In this document: piece by piece, positions 7,012 through 13,820 of the stretch
Layout of the letters: each line of letters begins with the position of its first letter
Position numbering within the stretch: the first letter of the stretch is position 1
Assembly: GCA_963807235.1 (NCBI GenBank)
Contig: CAWEBF010000039.1
Location: 1-14,179 of the forward strand
DNA from: CAWEBF01 sp963807235
GTDB taxonomy: Bacteria > Acidobacteriota > Vicinamibacteria > Vicinamibacterales > UBA2999
Direction: 5' to 3'
DNA: 14,179 bases
Translations under genes and position numbers: made by a program
Notes under the pieces: model-generated
Told to the model about the DNA's origin: nothing
Database searches by the model: none
Seen by the model: only the letters and a program-made list of their open reading frames with translations

Positions 7012-8337
7012 ATGGCGCAATCACTAACGGTCGCGAACGCGATCGACGCGCAGCCAATCGGCTCCTTTCAGTGGCGGGTGTTCGCACTGTGCGGGGCGGT
7101 GTTGTTCGTGGACGGCTTCGACGTGCAGGGCATCACCTACGTGGCGCCCGCGATCAGCCAGACCTGGAGCCTGCCGCGCGGGGCACTCGGCCCCACCTTC
7201 AGTGCCGGGTTGTTCGGCGTGATGCTGGGGGCCTTGCTGTTCGCGCCGCTGGCGGATCGCATCGGCCGGCGCGGCGTGATCATCTATTCCTGCATCGCCT
7301 TCGGCCTCTGCTCACTGGCAACGGTCTGGGTGGACTCGCTGACGTCGCTGCTGGCCCTGCGCTTCCTGACCGGGCTGGGGCTGGGCAGCGCGCTGCCCAA
7401 CGCCATCGGCCTGGCCTCGGAGTACGCGCCGCAGAAGCGACGCGGTTCGGTGGTGATGTTCGTCTCGAGCGGCATCTCCATCGGCTCGATTGCCAGCGGC
7501 ATGGTGGCCGCGCAGGTGATTTCCACGCTGGGGTGGCGGGCGGTGTTCGTGATCGGCGGGGTGCTGCCGCTGCTGCTGGCGATCGTCCTGGTGAAGTGGC
7601 TGCCCGAGTCGCTGCGGTTCGCCGCGCTGACGCCAGACGGTCGCGTCGAGGCCAGGCGGCTGCTGCGGCAGATCCGTCCCGGTCTGCACGACGACGCCGA
7701 CGTACAGTTCGACGCGGGGCACGATGGGCGCGCGACGGTGGCCGACTTGTTCAAGGACAGACGCCACCTGGCAACGCCCCTGATCTGGACGGCATTCTTC
7801 GTCAGCCTGCTGAACGTCTACCTGGCCATCAACTGGCTGCCCACGTCGCTGAACGCGTCGGGCTTCACACAGGAACAGTCCGCGGTGATGACCTCGCTGT
7901 ATCACCTCGGCGGCGTGATCGGCACATACGCGCTGGGGCTGCTGATGGATCGCGTGGCGCCTCATGCCGTGGTGATGTCGGCGTTCGCCCTCGCGGTGGC
8001 CGGATTCTATTTCTTCGCGACTACCCAGGGGCTGGCGCAGGCAGGCACGACAGCGCTGTTGATGGTGGCCGGCTTTGGCGTCATCGGCGCGCAGGTGGGC
8101 ATCACCACGCTCGCGTCGATGCTCTACCCCGTGTCGATGCGCTCGACCGGCCTGGGCTGGGCGCTGGGTGTGGGCCGTGTCGGCTCGATCGTCGGGCCCA
8201 CGGTTGGCGGGCTGATGCTGGCGGCGCGCATCGAGCCGCGTTCGGTGTACCTGGTCTGCATCGGGCCGGCACTGATCGGCCTGGCCGCCGTTGCACTGTT
8301 GAAGTACACGTCTCCGCCGGCGCGGCACGCGCACTGA
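7012..8337 (+). CDS. MFS transporter, aromatic acid:H+ symporter type (PcaK-like)
   Basis: 441-aa inner-membrane protein with about twelve hydrophobic helices. Helix 1 carries D34-GF-D37 (LFVDGFDVQG), typical of the AAHS group that imports 4-hydroxybenzoate and similar acids. The 2-3 loop motif is APLADRIGRRG (81-88). Helix 4 reads RFLTGLGLGSALPNAIGLASEY, followed by APQKRRG. Helix 6 onward leads to a long cytoplasmic loop (LRFAALTPDGRVEARRLLRQ). The length is normal for the group. ATG at 7012 begins the protein; no Shine-Dalgarno is visible. It is divergent from the 253-aa secreted-protein gene and convergent with the STAS gene, 12 bases apart. The exact substrate is not predictable. Confidence 0.85.
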   Translation: MAQSLTVANAIDAQPIGSFQWRVFALCGAVLFVDGFDVQGITYVAPAISQTWSLPRGALGPTFSAGLFGVMLGALLFAPLADRIGRRGVIIYSCIAFGLCSLATVWVDSLTSLLALRFLTGLGLGSALPNAIGLASEYAPQKRRGSVVMFVSSGISIGSIASGMVAAQVISTLGWRAVFVIGGVLPLLLAIVLVKWLPESLRFAALTPDGRVEARRLLRQIRPGLHDDADVQFDAGHDGRATVADLFKDRRHLATPLIWTAFFVSLLNVYLAINWLPTSLNASGFTQEQSAVMTSLYHLGGVIGTYALGLLMDRVAPHAVVMSAFALAVAGFYFFATTQGLAQAGTTALLMVAGFGVIGAQVGITTLASMLYPVSMRSTGLGWALGVGRVGSIVGPTVGGLMLAARIEPRSVYLVCIGPALIGLAAVALLKYTSPPARHAH

Positions 8338-8349
8338 CGCTTCGCGCGA

Positions 8350-8706
8350 TCAGTTCACGCCAGTCACTGGCGTGAAGCTCGCGAGCGCTTCCGCTTCCGT
8401 GTCGAAGCTGTCGAATACCGTCAGGAGGCGGCAGATCGCCAGCAGGTCCTGGACCCGGTTGGTGAGCTGCACCAGCACGACCCGCCCGCCTTGCCGCGTC
8501 ACCGTCGCGTGTGCCGCGGCCAGCTCGCCGAGACCCATGCTGTCGATGTATGGCACCGCACCCAGGTTCAGGACGATCTGCTTCCGTCCCTGGTGAATCA
8601 AGCTGTTGACCTTGTCCTTCAGCTTCCCGTTGTCGTCGCCGGCCACCAGCCTGCCGCTGATGTCCACCAGGGCCACCGCTCCCGCGCTCCGTTCCGATAG
8701 TTCCAT
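8350..8706 (-). CDS. STAS-domain anti-sigma factor antagonist
   Basis: 118-aa cytoplasmic protein that is a single STAS domain: VALVDISGRLVAGDD at the start, KQIVLNLGAVPYIDSMGLGEL in the middle, then GGRVVLVQLTNRVQDLLAICRL and a final FDSFDTEAEALASF. S56 in IDSMGLG is the expected phosphorylatable serine of SpoIIAA/RsbV-type antagonists, which release a sigma factor by binding an anti-sigma kinase when unphosphorylated. No kinase or sigma gene is nearby, so the partner is elsewhere. GGGAGGA lies just upstream of the ATG at 8706. Its 3' end holds a perfect hairpin. It is probably unrelated in function to the neighbouring genes. Confidence 0.92.
   Translation of the reverse strand: MELSERSAGAVALVDISGRLVAGDDNGKLKDKVNSLIHQGRKQIVLNLGAVPYIDSMGLGELAAAHATVTRQGGRVVLVQLTNRVQDLLAICRLLTVFDSFDTEAEALASFTPVTGVN
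8354..8376. terminator. Hairpin between convergent MFS and STAS genes
   Basis: Perfect inverted repeat TTCACGCCAG / CTGGCGTGAA with a three-base loop, so a ten-base-pair stem. It lies in the last codons of the STAS gene and just past the MFS stop, where a two-way terminator is expected. There is no T-run on either side, so termination would be atypical or the hairpin may only stabilise 3' ends. Confidence 0.5.
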
Positions 8707-8817
8707 GACGTCCTCCCTCGGTTCACGAGCAGTCTACGGCAACCGGCTCGATTGCGGACGGGTGCCGCGTCCTCCTGCCCCGGTAAGGCAGAAAGGATGG
8801 CTGGCGCGTGCGTCGGC

Positions 8818-8823
8818 CATAAT
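8818..8823 (+). promoter_or_regulatory. Possible -10 element (CATAAT) for the 439-aa secreted-protein gene
   Basis: CATAAT followed by GGGCGCG lies 43 bases before the ATG at 8867, in a 160-base gap that otherwise holds nothing I can identify. It resembles the CATAAT before 7012. No -35 match was seen. Confidence 0.3.
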
Positions 8824-8866
8824 GGGCGCGGCGAACCTGCTCCAGACCTTCGGGGGAGAAGACCAG

Positions 8867-10186
8867 ATGCCTCAGATCCACACAGCTGCAACCGTCTCGG
8901 GATGGGGGCTGGCGCTGATGATGGCGGCAGCACTTGATGCCTCCGCGCAACTGCAGCCACCGGAAATACGCGGCTTGCGGGGCGCTCCCTTCCAGTCGAT
9001 GAACCCGCCGCCAGACGTGCGCAGCTTCGGCGAAGGACCGGCGTGGGACGGCAAGGCGCCCGACGGCATCCAGCCGCTGCCACTGGACCTGTTCACGAGC
9101 AAGGACTTCTACAAGGACAAGGCGCTGTGGAGCGACATCCGCTACTGGCGCTGCAACTCGCCACGTCAGGTCGCCGATATGCGCAGCGGCGGCGCCGGTT
9201 CCGCCACGAACGATCCGCGGATCGGAGCCAAGCCGACGGCATCCGCGCGCTGGGGCGACTGCAAGATGGACTGGCCGCGCGCCAATATCGCCAGCCCGTA
9301 TCGCTTCAAGACCGCGAAGGAACATTACGACGCGCTGCTTGCCGATTCGAAAACGCGCGGCGGCCCCACCAGGCACACCTACGAGACGATGCCGAAGTGG
9401 GACGGCGTCTACGGCGAGTACGCACCGCAGGGCCGGCGCGTGTGGAACTACTCGCGCGCCAACCAGGTGCCGACGTTGCTGTCACTGCTGACGCCGAAGC
9501 ATCAGGAACGGATGGTCCGGCAGCTCTATCACGAGGGCGTGAACGCCGCGCACCAATGGTCCGCGTCCTACTGCTGGCCCGAAGGGTTCATGCGCCAGTG
9601 GGCCACCGGGCCGAAGCCGAGCCGCGTCATCGTCACGCCGGAAGTGGTGATGCTGATGGGGAGCGGCAGCAACAACATGTGGCGCGTTGTGCATCTCAAC
9701 CGGCAGCTTCCGCTGGGGTCGAGCGTGCCGCAGTGGTACGGCGACACCATCGGCTTCTGGGACGGCGACGCGCTGATCACGATGACCGCCAACATCCAGG
9801 GCTGGAACCAGCATTCGAGCTGGGAGTGGAGCGACAAGCTGGAGACGATCGAGATCTTCACGCCCGTCCGCGACGCCGGCGGCAAGATGCTCGGGCTGGA
9901 CTGGGAGTCGGTGCTCTACGACTCCGAAGCCCTGGTCGAGCCGGTCCGGATCCTCTGGCACCGCAACTACCAGCAGGGCTGGGGCACGGCCGATCGTCTG
10001 GGCTGGGCCGAATGCACGAGGCCGCTCTACATGATCGACGGCTTCGCCACCCAGGCGGCGCCAGGCGAGAAAATCCAATACACGGTGCCCGACATGTCCG
10101 GCCGGCCGTGGACCAAGGCGTGGGAGGAATACTTCGAGAAGAATATGGAACGGCCCAAGGAAGAACTGGACCTCGGCTTCAAGTAG
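8867..10186 (+). CDS. Secreted protein of unknown function, large partner family (439 aa)
   Basis: Exported protein. ATG at 8867 has GGGGGAG at 8852-8858. Residues 1-28 form a signal peptide ending DASA. The mature part carries IRYWRCNSPRQVADM, WGDCKMDWPRANIASPYRF, HQWSASYCWPEGFMRQW, GSGSNNMWRVVHLNRQLP, GDTIGFWDGDALITMT and WSDKLETIEIFTP. The GDTIGFWDGDALI core, followed by a Ser/Asp-Lys-Leu-x-x-x-E segment, aligns with the 12598 and 6191 proteins, so this is a longer member of the same loose family. It has at least four Cys and many Trp and Tyr residues. No catalytic motif is recognised. It is followed after 20 bases by DUF6152-like copy 3, whose gene has its own Shine-Dalgarno, so the two form one operon. 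Confidence 0.78.
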   Translation: MPQIHTAATVSGWGLALMMAAALDASAQLQPPEIRGLRGAPFQSMNPPPDVRSFGEGPAWDGKAPDGIQPLPLDLFTSKDFYKDKALWSDIRYWRCNSPRQVADMRSGGAGSATNDPRIGAKPTASARWGDCKMDWPRANIASPYRFKTAKEHYDALLADSKTRGGPTRHTYETMPKWDGVYGEYAPQGRRVWNYSRANQVPTLLSLLTPKHQERMVRQLYHEGVNAAHQWSASYCWPEGFMRQWATGPKPSRVIVTPEVVMLMGSGSNNMWRVVHLNRQLPLGSSVPQWYGDTIGFWDGDALITMTANIQGWNQHSSWEWSDKLETIEIFTPVRDAGGKMLGLDWESVLYDSEALVEPVRILWHRNYQQGWGTADRLGWAECTRPLYMIDGFATQAAPGEKIQYTVPDMSGRPWTKAWEEYFEKNMERPKEELDLGFK

Positions 10187-10206
10187 TCGACCCTGGGAGG
10201 ACTGCA

Positions 10207-10692
10207 ATGCGTCGAACAGCAATCGGGATAGCCTTGGCGGCCGTGGTGCTGTCTGCGCCGGTGGCCGATGCCCATCACTCGTACGCGATGTACGACGGCA
10301 GCGTCTACAAGGTGTTCACCGGCGTGATCGTGCGCATCATTCCGAATGCCGCGCACTTCGAGATGCACTTCGTGCCGCTCAACGAGCAGCGCGACGCGCT
10401 GGTGCGCGACGACAAGGGCGAGCCGATGGTGTGGGTGGTGCAGATGGAAAGCGCGGCGCAGGCGCTGAAGGACGGCATCACGCGCGAGAGCTTCCCGCAA
10501 GGGGCCGTATTCAGCATGGGCTTCCACCCGCGACGCGACGGCAAGCCCGCCGGCGACCGCGGCATGTCCGGACTGTTTCAGTGCGCGAAAGGCACCAAGC
10601 CCGAGCCGGGCAAGCACTGCGATTCAGTAGCCGGCAACAAGGCCTTTGGCGCCGGGCAGATCCCGAAAGAGGGCGTGGCGCCGAAGTCGTGA
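10207..10692 (+). CDS. DUF6152-like small secreted protein (copy 3, divergent)
   Basis: 161-aa exported protein. ATG at 10207 has GGGAGGA upstream. Residues 1-22 form a signal peptide ending ADA, so mature protein begins H23-H24-SYAMYDGS. The strand VFTGVIVRIIPNAAHFEMHF replaces the usual GTV...NPH with NAAH (H50) and an extra H54. A longer C-terminal half follows: WVVQMESAAQALKDGITRESFPQGAVFSMGF, then FQCAKGTKPEPGKHCDSV with two Cys that might form a disulfide or bind metal. The His-His anchor and spacing fit the family, the rest is diverged and extended. Stop codon TGA lies in the first of three 23-base repeats. Confidence 0.7.
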   Translation: MRRTAIGIALAAVVLSAPVADAHHSYAMYDGSVYKVFTGVIVRIIPNAAHFEMHFVPLNEQRDALVRDDKGEPMVWVVQMESAAQALKDGITRESFPQGAVFSMGFHPRRDGKPAGDRGMSGLFQCAKGTKPEPGKHCDSVAGNKAFGAGQIPKEGVAPKS

Positions 10693-10745
10693 CTTGGGCA
10701 AAGCCGAAGTCGTGACTTCGGCAGGGCCGAAGTCAGACTACTTCG
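10680..10745. repeat. Three tandem hairpin-forming repeats, 23-base period
   Basis: GCCGAAGTC starts at 10680, 10703 and 10726, a regular 23-base step. Each unit can fold: the middle one, GCCGAAGTC-GT-GACTTCGGC (10703-10722), is perfectly palindromic; the first has one mismatch; the third pairs CCGAAGT with ACTTCGG across six bases. The array spans the stop codons of the convergent genes ending at 10692 and 10738. It probably acts as a two-way terminator or transcript-end stabiliser. Confidence 0.7.
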
Positions 10746-11295
10746 GGATCAGGTTCTCCAGCTCTTCGAAATTGATCTCTTCGTTCACGGGGGCCGCCGT
10801 GGTCGACAGCGTGAAGCCGACCCAGCGGCCCAGGAACACCACCACAACCCAGATCGCCAGCGACAGCAGCGCCACGCGTTTGCCTGACGCTGGCGCCGCG
10901 GCATCGCGATCCCAGGTCGCCACGGAGCGCCTGGCGGTCAGTTCGAAGGCGGCGATGTTGATGCCGGCGAGAACGAGCAGCGCCATCTTCATCCTGAAGT
11001 AGCTGTTCACGTAGTAGCTGGTGGCGTTGGTGATGAACATCAGCGCCCCGGTGGCCACTGCCAGCGCGAACGCGATCCACGTCCATCGGAAGACGTCCAA
11101 CGCGATGGCCGTAAAGGGCCGGCGAGTCGACGCCAGGCCAAGGAGCCTCAGGTCGATCACCAGCACCGTGCCGACCACGACCGCCACGCCGATGACGTGG
11201 AACGACTCGATCAGCGCAAACAGGTACAGGGAGTTGCGAATCGTCGTCGCGACCGTGGAGGCTTCGAGCCAGGCGGGAATGGCGGCGAGATCCAT
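10738..11295 (-). CDS. DUF6644-like integral membrane protein (copy 1)
   Basis: 185-aa inner-membrane protein with about four or five hydrophobic helices and no signal peptide. It starts MDLAAIPAWLEASTVATTIR, then LFALIESFHVIGVAVVVGTVLVIDLRLLGL, WTWIAFALAVATGALMFITNA, FRMKMALLVLAGINIAAFEL and LSLAIWVVVVFLGRWVGF. This matches the uncharacterised DUF6644 pattern: an xHVIG helix, VIDLRLLGL, a G-alanine-rich second helix, then a K-M-ALL helix. The C-terminal tail (NEEINFEELENLIPK) is acidic. Its ATG directly follows the TAG of the upstream copy, so the two are translationally coupled. The resemblance to CopD-type membrane domains is loose. Function unknown. Confidence 0.75.
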   Translation of the reverse strand: MDLAAIPAWLEASTVATTIRNSLYLFALIESFHVIGVAVVVGTVLVIDLRLLGLASTRRPFTAIALDVFRWTWIAFALAVATGALMFITNATSYYVNSYFRMKMALLVLAGINIAAFELTARRSVATWDRDAAAPASGKRVALLSLAIWVVVVFLGRWVGFTLSTTAAPVNEEINFEELENLIPK

Positions 11296-11766
11296 CTACT
11301 GCTTCAACCAGGTGGACCAGGAACCCCACACGTAGTCGTAGGCGATCAGACGGCCGAGCACGATCACGCCCAGCCAGAGAAGGAACGTCGCCGCCGCGAG
11401 CGGCGGGAACGGGCGCCCGATGAGCGTCATCTGAAGCGTCACCGCGGACACGACGAGCGCCATCTTCATCCAGAACGAGATCGCCAGCAGCTCGCGCGGC
11501 GGCTCGCCGAGGATCATCAACAGGCCGGTCACGAGCAGGACCGCCAGGGCCCACCAGGCCCACGGGCCGAAGCGGTCCTGGGTCTCGGACAACGTCTGAT
11601 CGCGCCAGGCCCATCCGAGCACATGGAGGTCGATCATCAGCACCGATCCGACGAACGCGCAGATCGCGAGGATGTGAACCGATTGGATGGTCGGGATCAC
11701 CCACTCGTGGCTCTGGATCGCGAGGCTCAACGCCGTCTGCGAGAGCCACTCGGCAAAGGGCTTCAC
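11296..11766 (-). CDS. DUF6644-like integral membrane protein (copy 2)
   Basis: 156-aa inner-membrane protein related to the next gene: SVHILAICAFVGSVLMIDLHVLGW corresponds to SFHVIGVAVVVGTVLVIDLRLLGL, and SFWMKMALVVSAVTLQMTLI to YFRMKMALLVLAGINIAAFE. Four helices are likely. The start is GTG at 11766, since MKPFAEWLSQTALSLAIQSH matches the N-terminal amphipathic segment of the family; no clear Shine-Dalgarno is visible. Conserved His residues in the first helix region could face a metal or heme site (inference). It lies 16 bases after the esterase stop and its own TAG abuts the ATG of copy 1. Confidence 0.75.
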   Translation of the reverse strand: MKPFAEWLSQTALSLAIQSHEWVIPTIQSVHILAICAFVGSVLMIDLHVLGWAWRDQTLSETQDRFGPWAWWALAVLLVTGLLMILGEPPRELLAISFWMKMALVVSAVTLQMTLIGRPFPPLAAATFLLWLGVIVLGRLIAYDYVWGSWSTWLKQ

Positions 11767-11782
11767 GACAGGGTGCCCGAGG

Positions 11783-12592
11783 TCAGGGCTTTACGGACTG
11801 GAAGAACTCCGCCGCGGCCTTCGTGAACGACACGTCGTAGTCGTGGCCGCCGCCGTGGGTGCACAGCGTCACGGCCGCGCCCGAGCACGATTGACCCTGC
11901 ACGCAGCCGCGCCCGCCGGGCTTGGGCGCCGCGGTGCAGCCGTTCACCGTGGCCCACGCTTGGGCCGACTCGATCGCGCTGTCGTAGCCTATGGTGCGAT
12001 CGCCGAGCCCGTGGCTCATGATCACGGGCTTCGAGCCGGACGGCTGGCAGCCGAGGCGGCCCGCCGCGATGGCGATGCCGGCTACGGCCGTGCGCCGCTC
12101 ACACGCCAGCAGATAGGCCAGCCCCGCGCCGTTCGAATACCCGAGCACGAACACGCGCGCCCGGTCGATGCAGCCCTTCTCGTCCAGCCAGGTCAGCATC
12201 GCATCGAAGAAGGCCAGATCGCGGTCGCCGAGCTCACCCGGGCGGCCCTGCCACGAGGGCGCCATGTTGCCGCCGCCACGGCCCATGCCGTCGGGGAAGA
12301 CGGTGATCGCCGCCGGCCATTGCCTGCCGATCGGCGCGCGCGTCTGCATGTACTGCGCGTTCATGCCGAACGGGTGCAGCGCAAACACCACCGGCGCGGG
12401 TGTCTTTGGATCGCCCTCCGCTGCCGGCCGGACCACGAAGGAACGCCGCGCCCCCGCCACGTCGAGCGTCTGGCCACCAGCTGGAACGACGCTTCCGTCG
12501 CAGGCGGCCCACGCCGAATCGGCGTACGACAGCAGCAGCACGGCCAGACCGGCAGCGGTGAAACGGGCCCGATTGCGAGCGGACTGATGCAC
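11783..12592 (-). CDS. Secreted alpha/beta-hydrolase esterase, PHB-depolymerase/CE1 (LpqC) type
   Basis: 269-aa exported serine esterase. The proposed start is GTG at 12592, five bases after the upstream stop; it gives a signal peptide to about residue 30 (LLSYADSAWAAC). Family features: oxyanion segment ALHPFGMNAQY, PDGMGRGGGNMAPSW, nucleophile S153 in GYSNGAG, acid D198 in HGLGDRTIGYD, and H250 in HGGGHDYD. Eight or so Cys may form disulfides. Relatives hydrolyse polyhydroxybutyrate oligomers, feruloyl or acetyl esters and similar substrates; which one applies cannot be read. It lies third in a five-gene unit between the large secreted protein and the DUF6644 pair. The start codon is less certain than the product. 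Confidence 0.85.
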   Translation of the reverse strand: MHQSARNRARFTAAGLAVLLLSYADSAWAACDGSVVPAGGQTLDVAGARRSFVVRPAAEGDPKTPAPVVFALHPFGMNAQYMQTRAPIGRQWPAAITVFPDGMGRGGGNMAPSWQGRPGELGDRDLAFFDAMLTWLDEKGCIDRARVFVLGYSNGAGLAYLLACERRTAVAGIAIAAGRLGCQPSGSKPVIMSHGLGDRTIGYDSAIESAQAWATVNGCTAAPKPGGRGCVQGQSCSGAAVTLCTHGGGHDYDVSFTKAAAEFFQSVKP

Positions 12593-12597
12593 CTGGC

Positions 12598-13356
12598 TCA
12601 GGGCTTGGGTGCGGGGGCCTTCAACGACGGATCGACCTGTAGCAGCTTCTCCCACCGCTGGATGTCCTCGTTGTTCTCGATGCACTCGTACTCGCGGATG
12701 CGGTCGCCCGGCATCAGGCGAAGAATGGCCTGCTGCTTCCACGGCTTCGTGAACACCTCGGGATCTTCCATCGTCACGTCGTAGACGATCGTGTCGAAGG
12801 TATCTCGCGTGTACCGCTCGGTCACGCGCAGCTTCTCGCTGTGAATGGTACCGACCCCGGCCAGCCAGGTGTTGGTGTTGAACCCCACCACGTCCACCAC
12901 CAACGTATCGCCCTCCCAACGCGCCACCGAGTCCCCGAGATAGGACGGCTCATGATCGTCGGGGTGCGGGCGCCCGTCGGTCGGGATGATGCGGAACGCG
13001 TGGTGCACTTCGTAGAGGATGATCACGCGGTCTCGAAGCTGGACGATCTCGAACGGCAGCGGCCGCACCGTGATGCGCGGCACACCCGAGAGCAGGCACT
13101 TCGCCATCGGATCGTCCACGCCGCGGCGATCGAGATAGTACTGGCGCCGCGCGGCGGCTTCCGGCGTGTACGGCGGCGGCTCCTGCCGGAACGCGGGCCG
13201 GTTCGCGGCCGCATCGGCCTTGCGAATCGCGGCGGCTTCCTGCTCGCCGAGGAGCAGCCCGAAGCCTCCGCCGAGCCACACACCCGACAGATCCGGCTTG
13301 CCGTCGGCGGCTCGGGGAATTGCACGGGGGGCCTGTGCGTCGATGCCGGCGGGCAT
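12598..13356 (-). CDS. Secreted protein of unknown function, large partner family (252 aa from ATG at 13356)
   Basis: Exported protein with DGKPDLSGVWLGG near the N-terminus, a motif usual in this uncharacterised family. Later pieces are LSGVPRITVRPLPFEIVQLR, HHAFRIIPTDGRPHPDDHEPSYLGDSVARWEGDTLVVDVVGFNTNTWL, HSEKLRVTERYTRDTFDTI and MEDPEVFTKPWKQQAILRL. The GDSVARWEGDTLVV core matches 6191 and 8867. Read from ATG at 13356 the protein lacks a full signal peptide; the missing part (SCLIAACGLA) lies directly upstream in this frame but without a start codon. Translation probably begins at ATG 13414, so a frame disruption is suspected. Second gene of the five-gene unit. Confidence 0.75.
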   Translation of the reverse strand: MPAGIDAQAPRAIPRAADGKPDLSGVWLGGGFGLLLGEQEAAAIRKADAAANRPAFRQEPPPYTPEAAARRQYYLDRRGVDDPMAKCLLSGVPRITVRPLPFEIVQLRDRVIILYEVHHAFRIIPTDGRPHPDDHEPSYLGDSVARWEGDTLVVDVVGFNTNTWLAGVGTIHSEKLRVTERYTRDTFDTIVYDVTMEDPEVFTKPWKQQAILRLMPGDRIREYECIENNEDIQRWEKLLQVDPSLKAPAPKP

Positions 13357-13414
13357 GGCTAATCCGCACGCCGCGATCAGGCAGGATGCGAACGAACCAG
13401 CGCCGCGTTCGCAT
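13357..13414 (-). other. Displaced start and signal peptide of the 12598 gene
   Basis: ATG at 13414 directly follows the TAG of the DUF6152-like gene, the same junction as 11296/11295. It reads MRTRRWFVR, then in another frame SCLIAACGLAMPAGIDAQA, which is a perfect export signal (basic, hydrophobic, AQA). Removing one base near 13387 (an A between CGC and TCC) joins the two. Without this the frame from 13414 runs into RILPDRG and leaves the family sequence. Confidence 0.65.
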
Positions 13415-13819
13415 CTACAGACCGCCCGTTCCAGCCGGCGGGCCCATCCACAGCTTGCTGCCGTCGGCGAACGTGACCTGACGCCCGGCGCCGTGCGTCG
13501 GGTCCAGTCGCGAGCGCCAGCCGGTGACCGTCACTTCGGTGCCCGGTTTCAGCGTGACGTCCTTCTTCCAGCCCTGCCGCACGAGCATGTTCGGCGGATA
13601 GCCTTCGAGCCGCCACTGGGCCACGCGCCCGTCGGCGCCTTTGACGTCCAGCGTGACGTAGATGTGGGGGTTCATCCACTCGACTTTCGTCACGGTGCCC
13701 GAGACCGTGACGGGTTTTTCGCTGTCGTACTCGGCGGCGAACGAGTGGTGGGCCAGCACCGCCACGTGCGGCATTGCGAGGATGACCGCCAGAACGAGAA
13801 CGGTTCTCACGAATCGCAT
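13415..13819 (-). CDS. DUF6152-like small secreted protein (copy 4)
   Basis: 134-aa exported protein and the most canonical copy. Residues 1-23 form a signal peptide ending VLA, so mature protein starts H24-H25-SFAAEYDSEKPVTVSG. Then follow TVTKVEWMNPHIYVTLDVKG (NPH at 50-52), QWRLEGYPPNMLVRQGW and GTEVTVTGWRSRLDPTHGAG, and FADGSKLWMGPP. This is the textbook DUF6152 order: HHSFAAEYD, TVTKVEW, NPH, W-x-x-E, TVTGW and FADG. ATG at 13819 comes one base after a large hairpin, leaving no accessible Shine-Dalgarno. It is the first gene of the five-gene leftward unit. Function unknown. Confidence 0.85.
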   Translation of the reverse strand: MRFVRTVLVLAVILAMPHVAVLAHHSFAAEYDSEKPVTVSGTVTKVEWMNPHIYVTLDVKGADGRVAQWRLEGYPPNMLVRQGWKKDVTLKPGTEVTVTGWRSRLDPTHGAGRQVTFADGSKLWMGPPAGTGGL

Positions 13820-13820
13820 C

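Noticed and set aside
7312..8334. Minus-strand 340-codon frame opposite the MFS gene
   Set aside because: Rich in R, H, Q and A with no hydrophobic pattern; the plus strand encodes a clear twelve-helix transporter.
9043..10692. 549-codon plus-strand frame that ends in the DUF6152-like copy 3
   Set aside because: Its first 390 or so codons are the wrong frame of the 8867 gene; only the part from ATG 10207 is real. A fusion protein was considered and dismissed.
10680..10748. CRISPR-like short repeats
   Set aside because: Three contiguous 23-base units without spacers of regular unique sequence, self-complementary, at convergent gene ends.
10733..11749. 338-codon minus-strand frame across both DUF6644-like genes
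   Set aside because: Composition is charged and repetitive, whereas the two adjacent frames give related membrane proteins with coupled stop and start.
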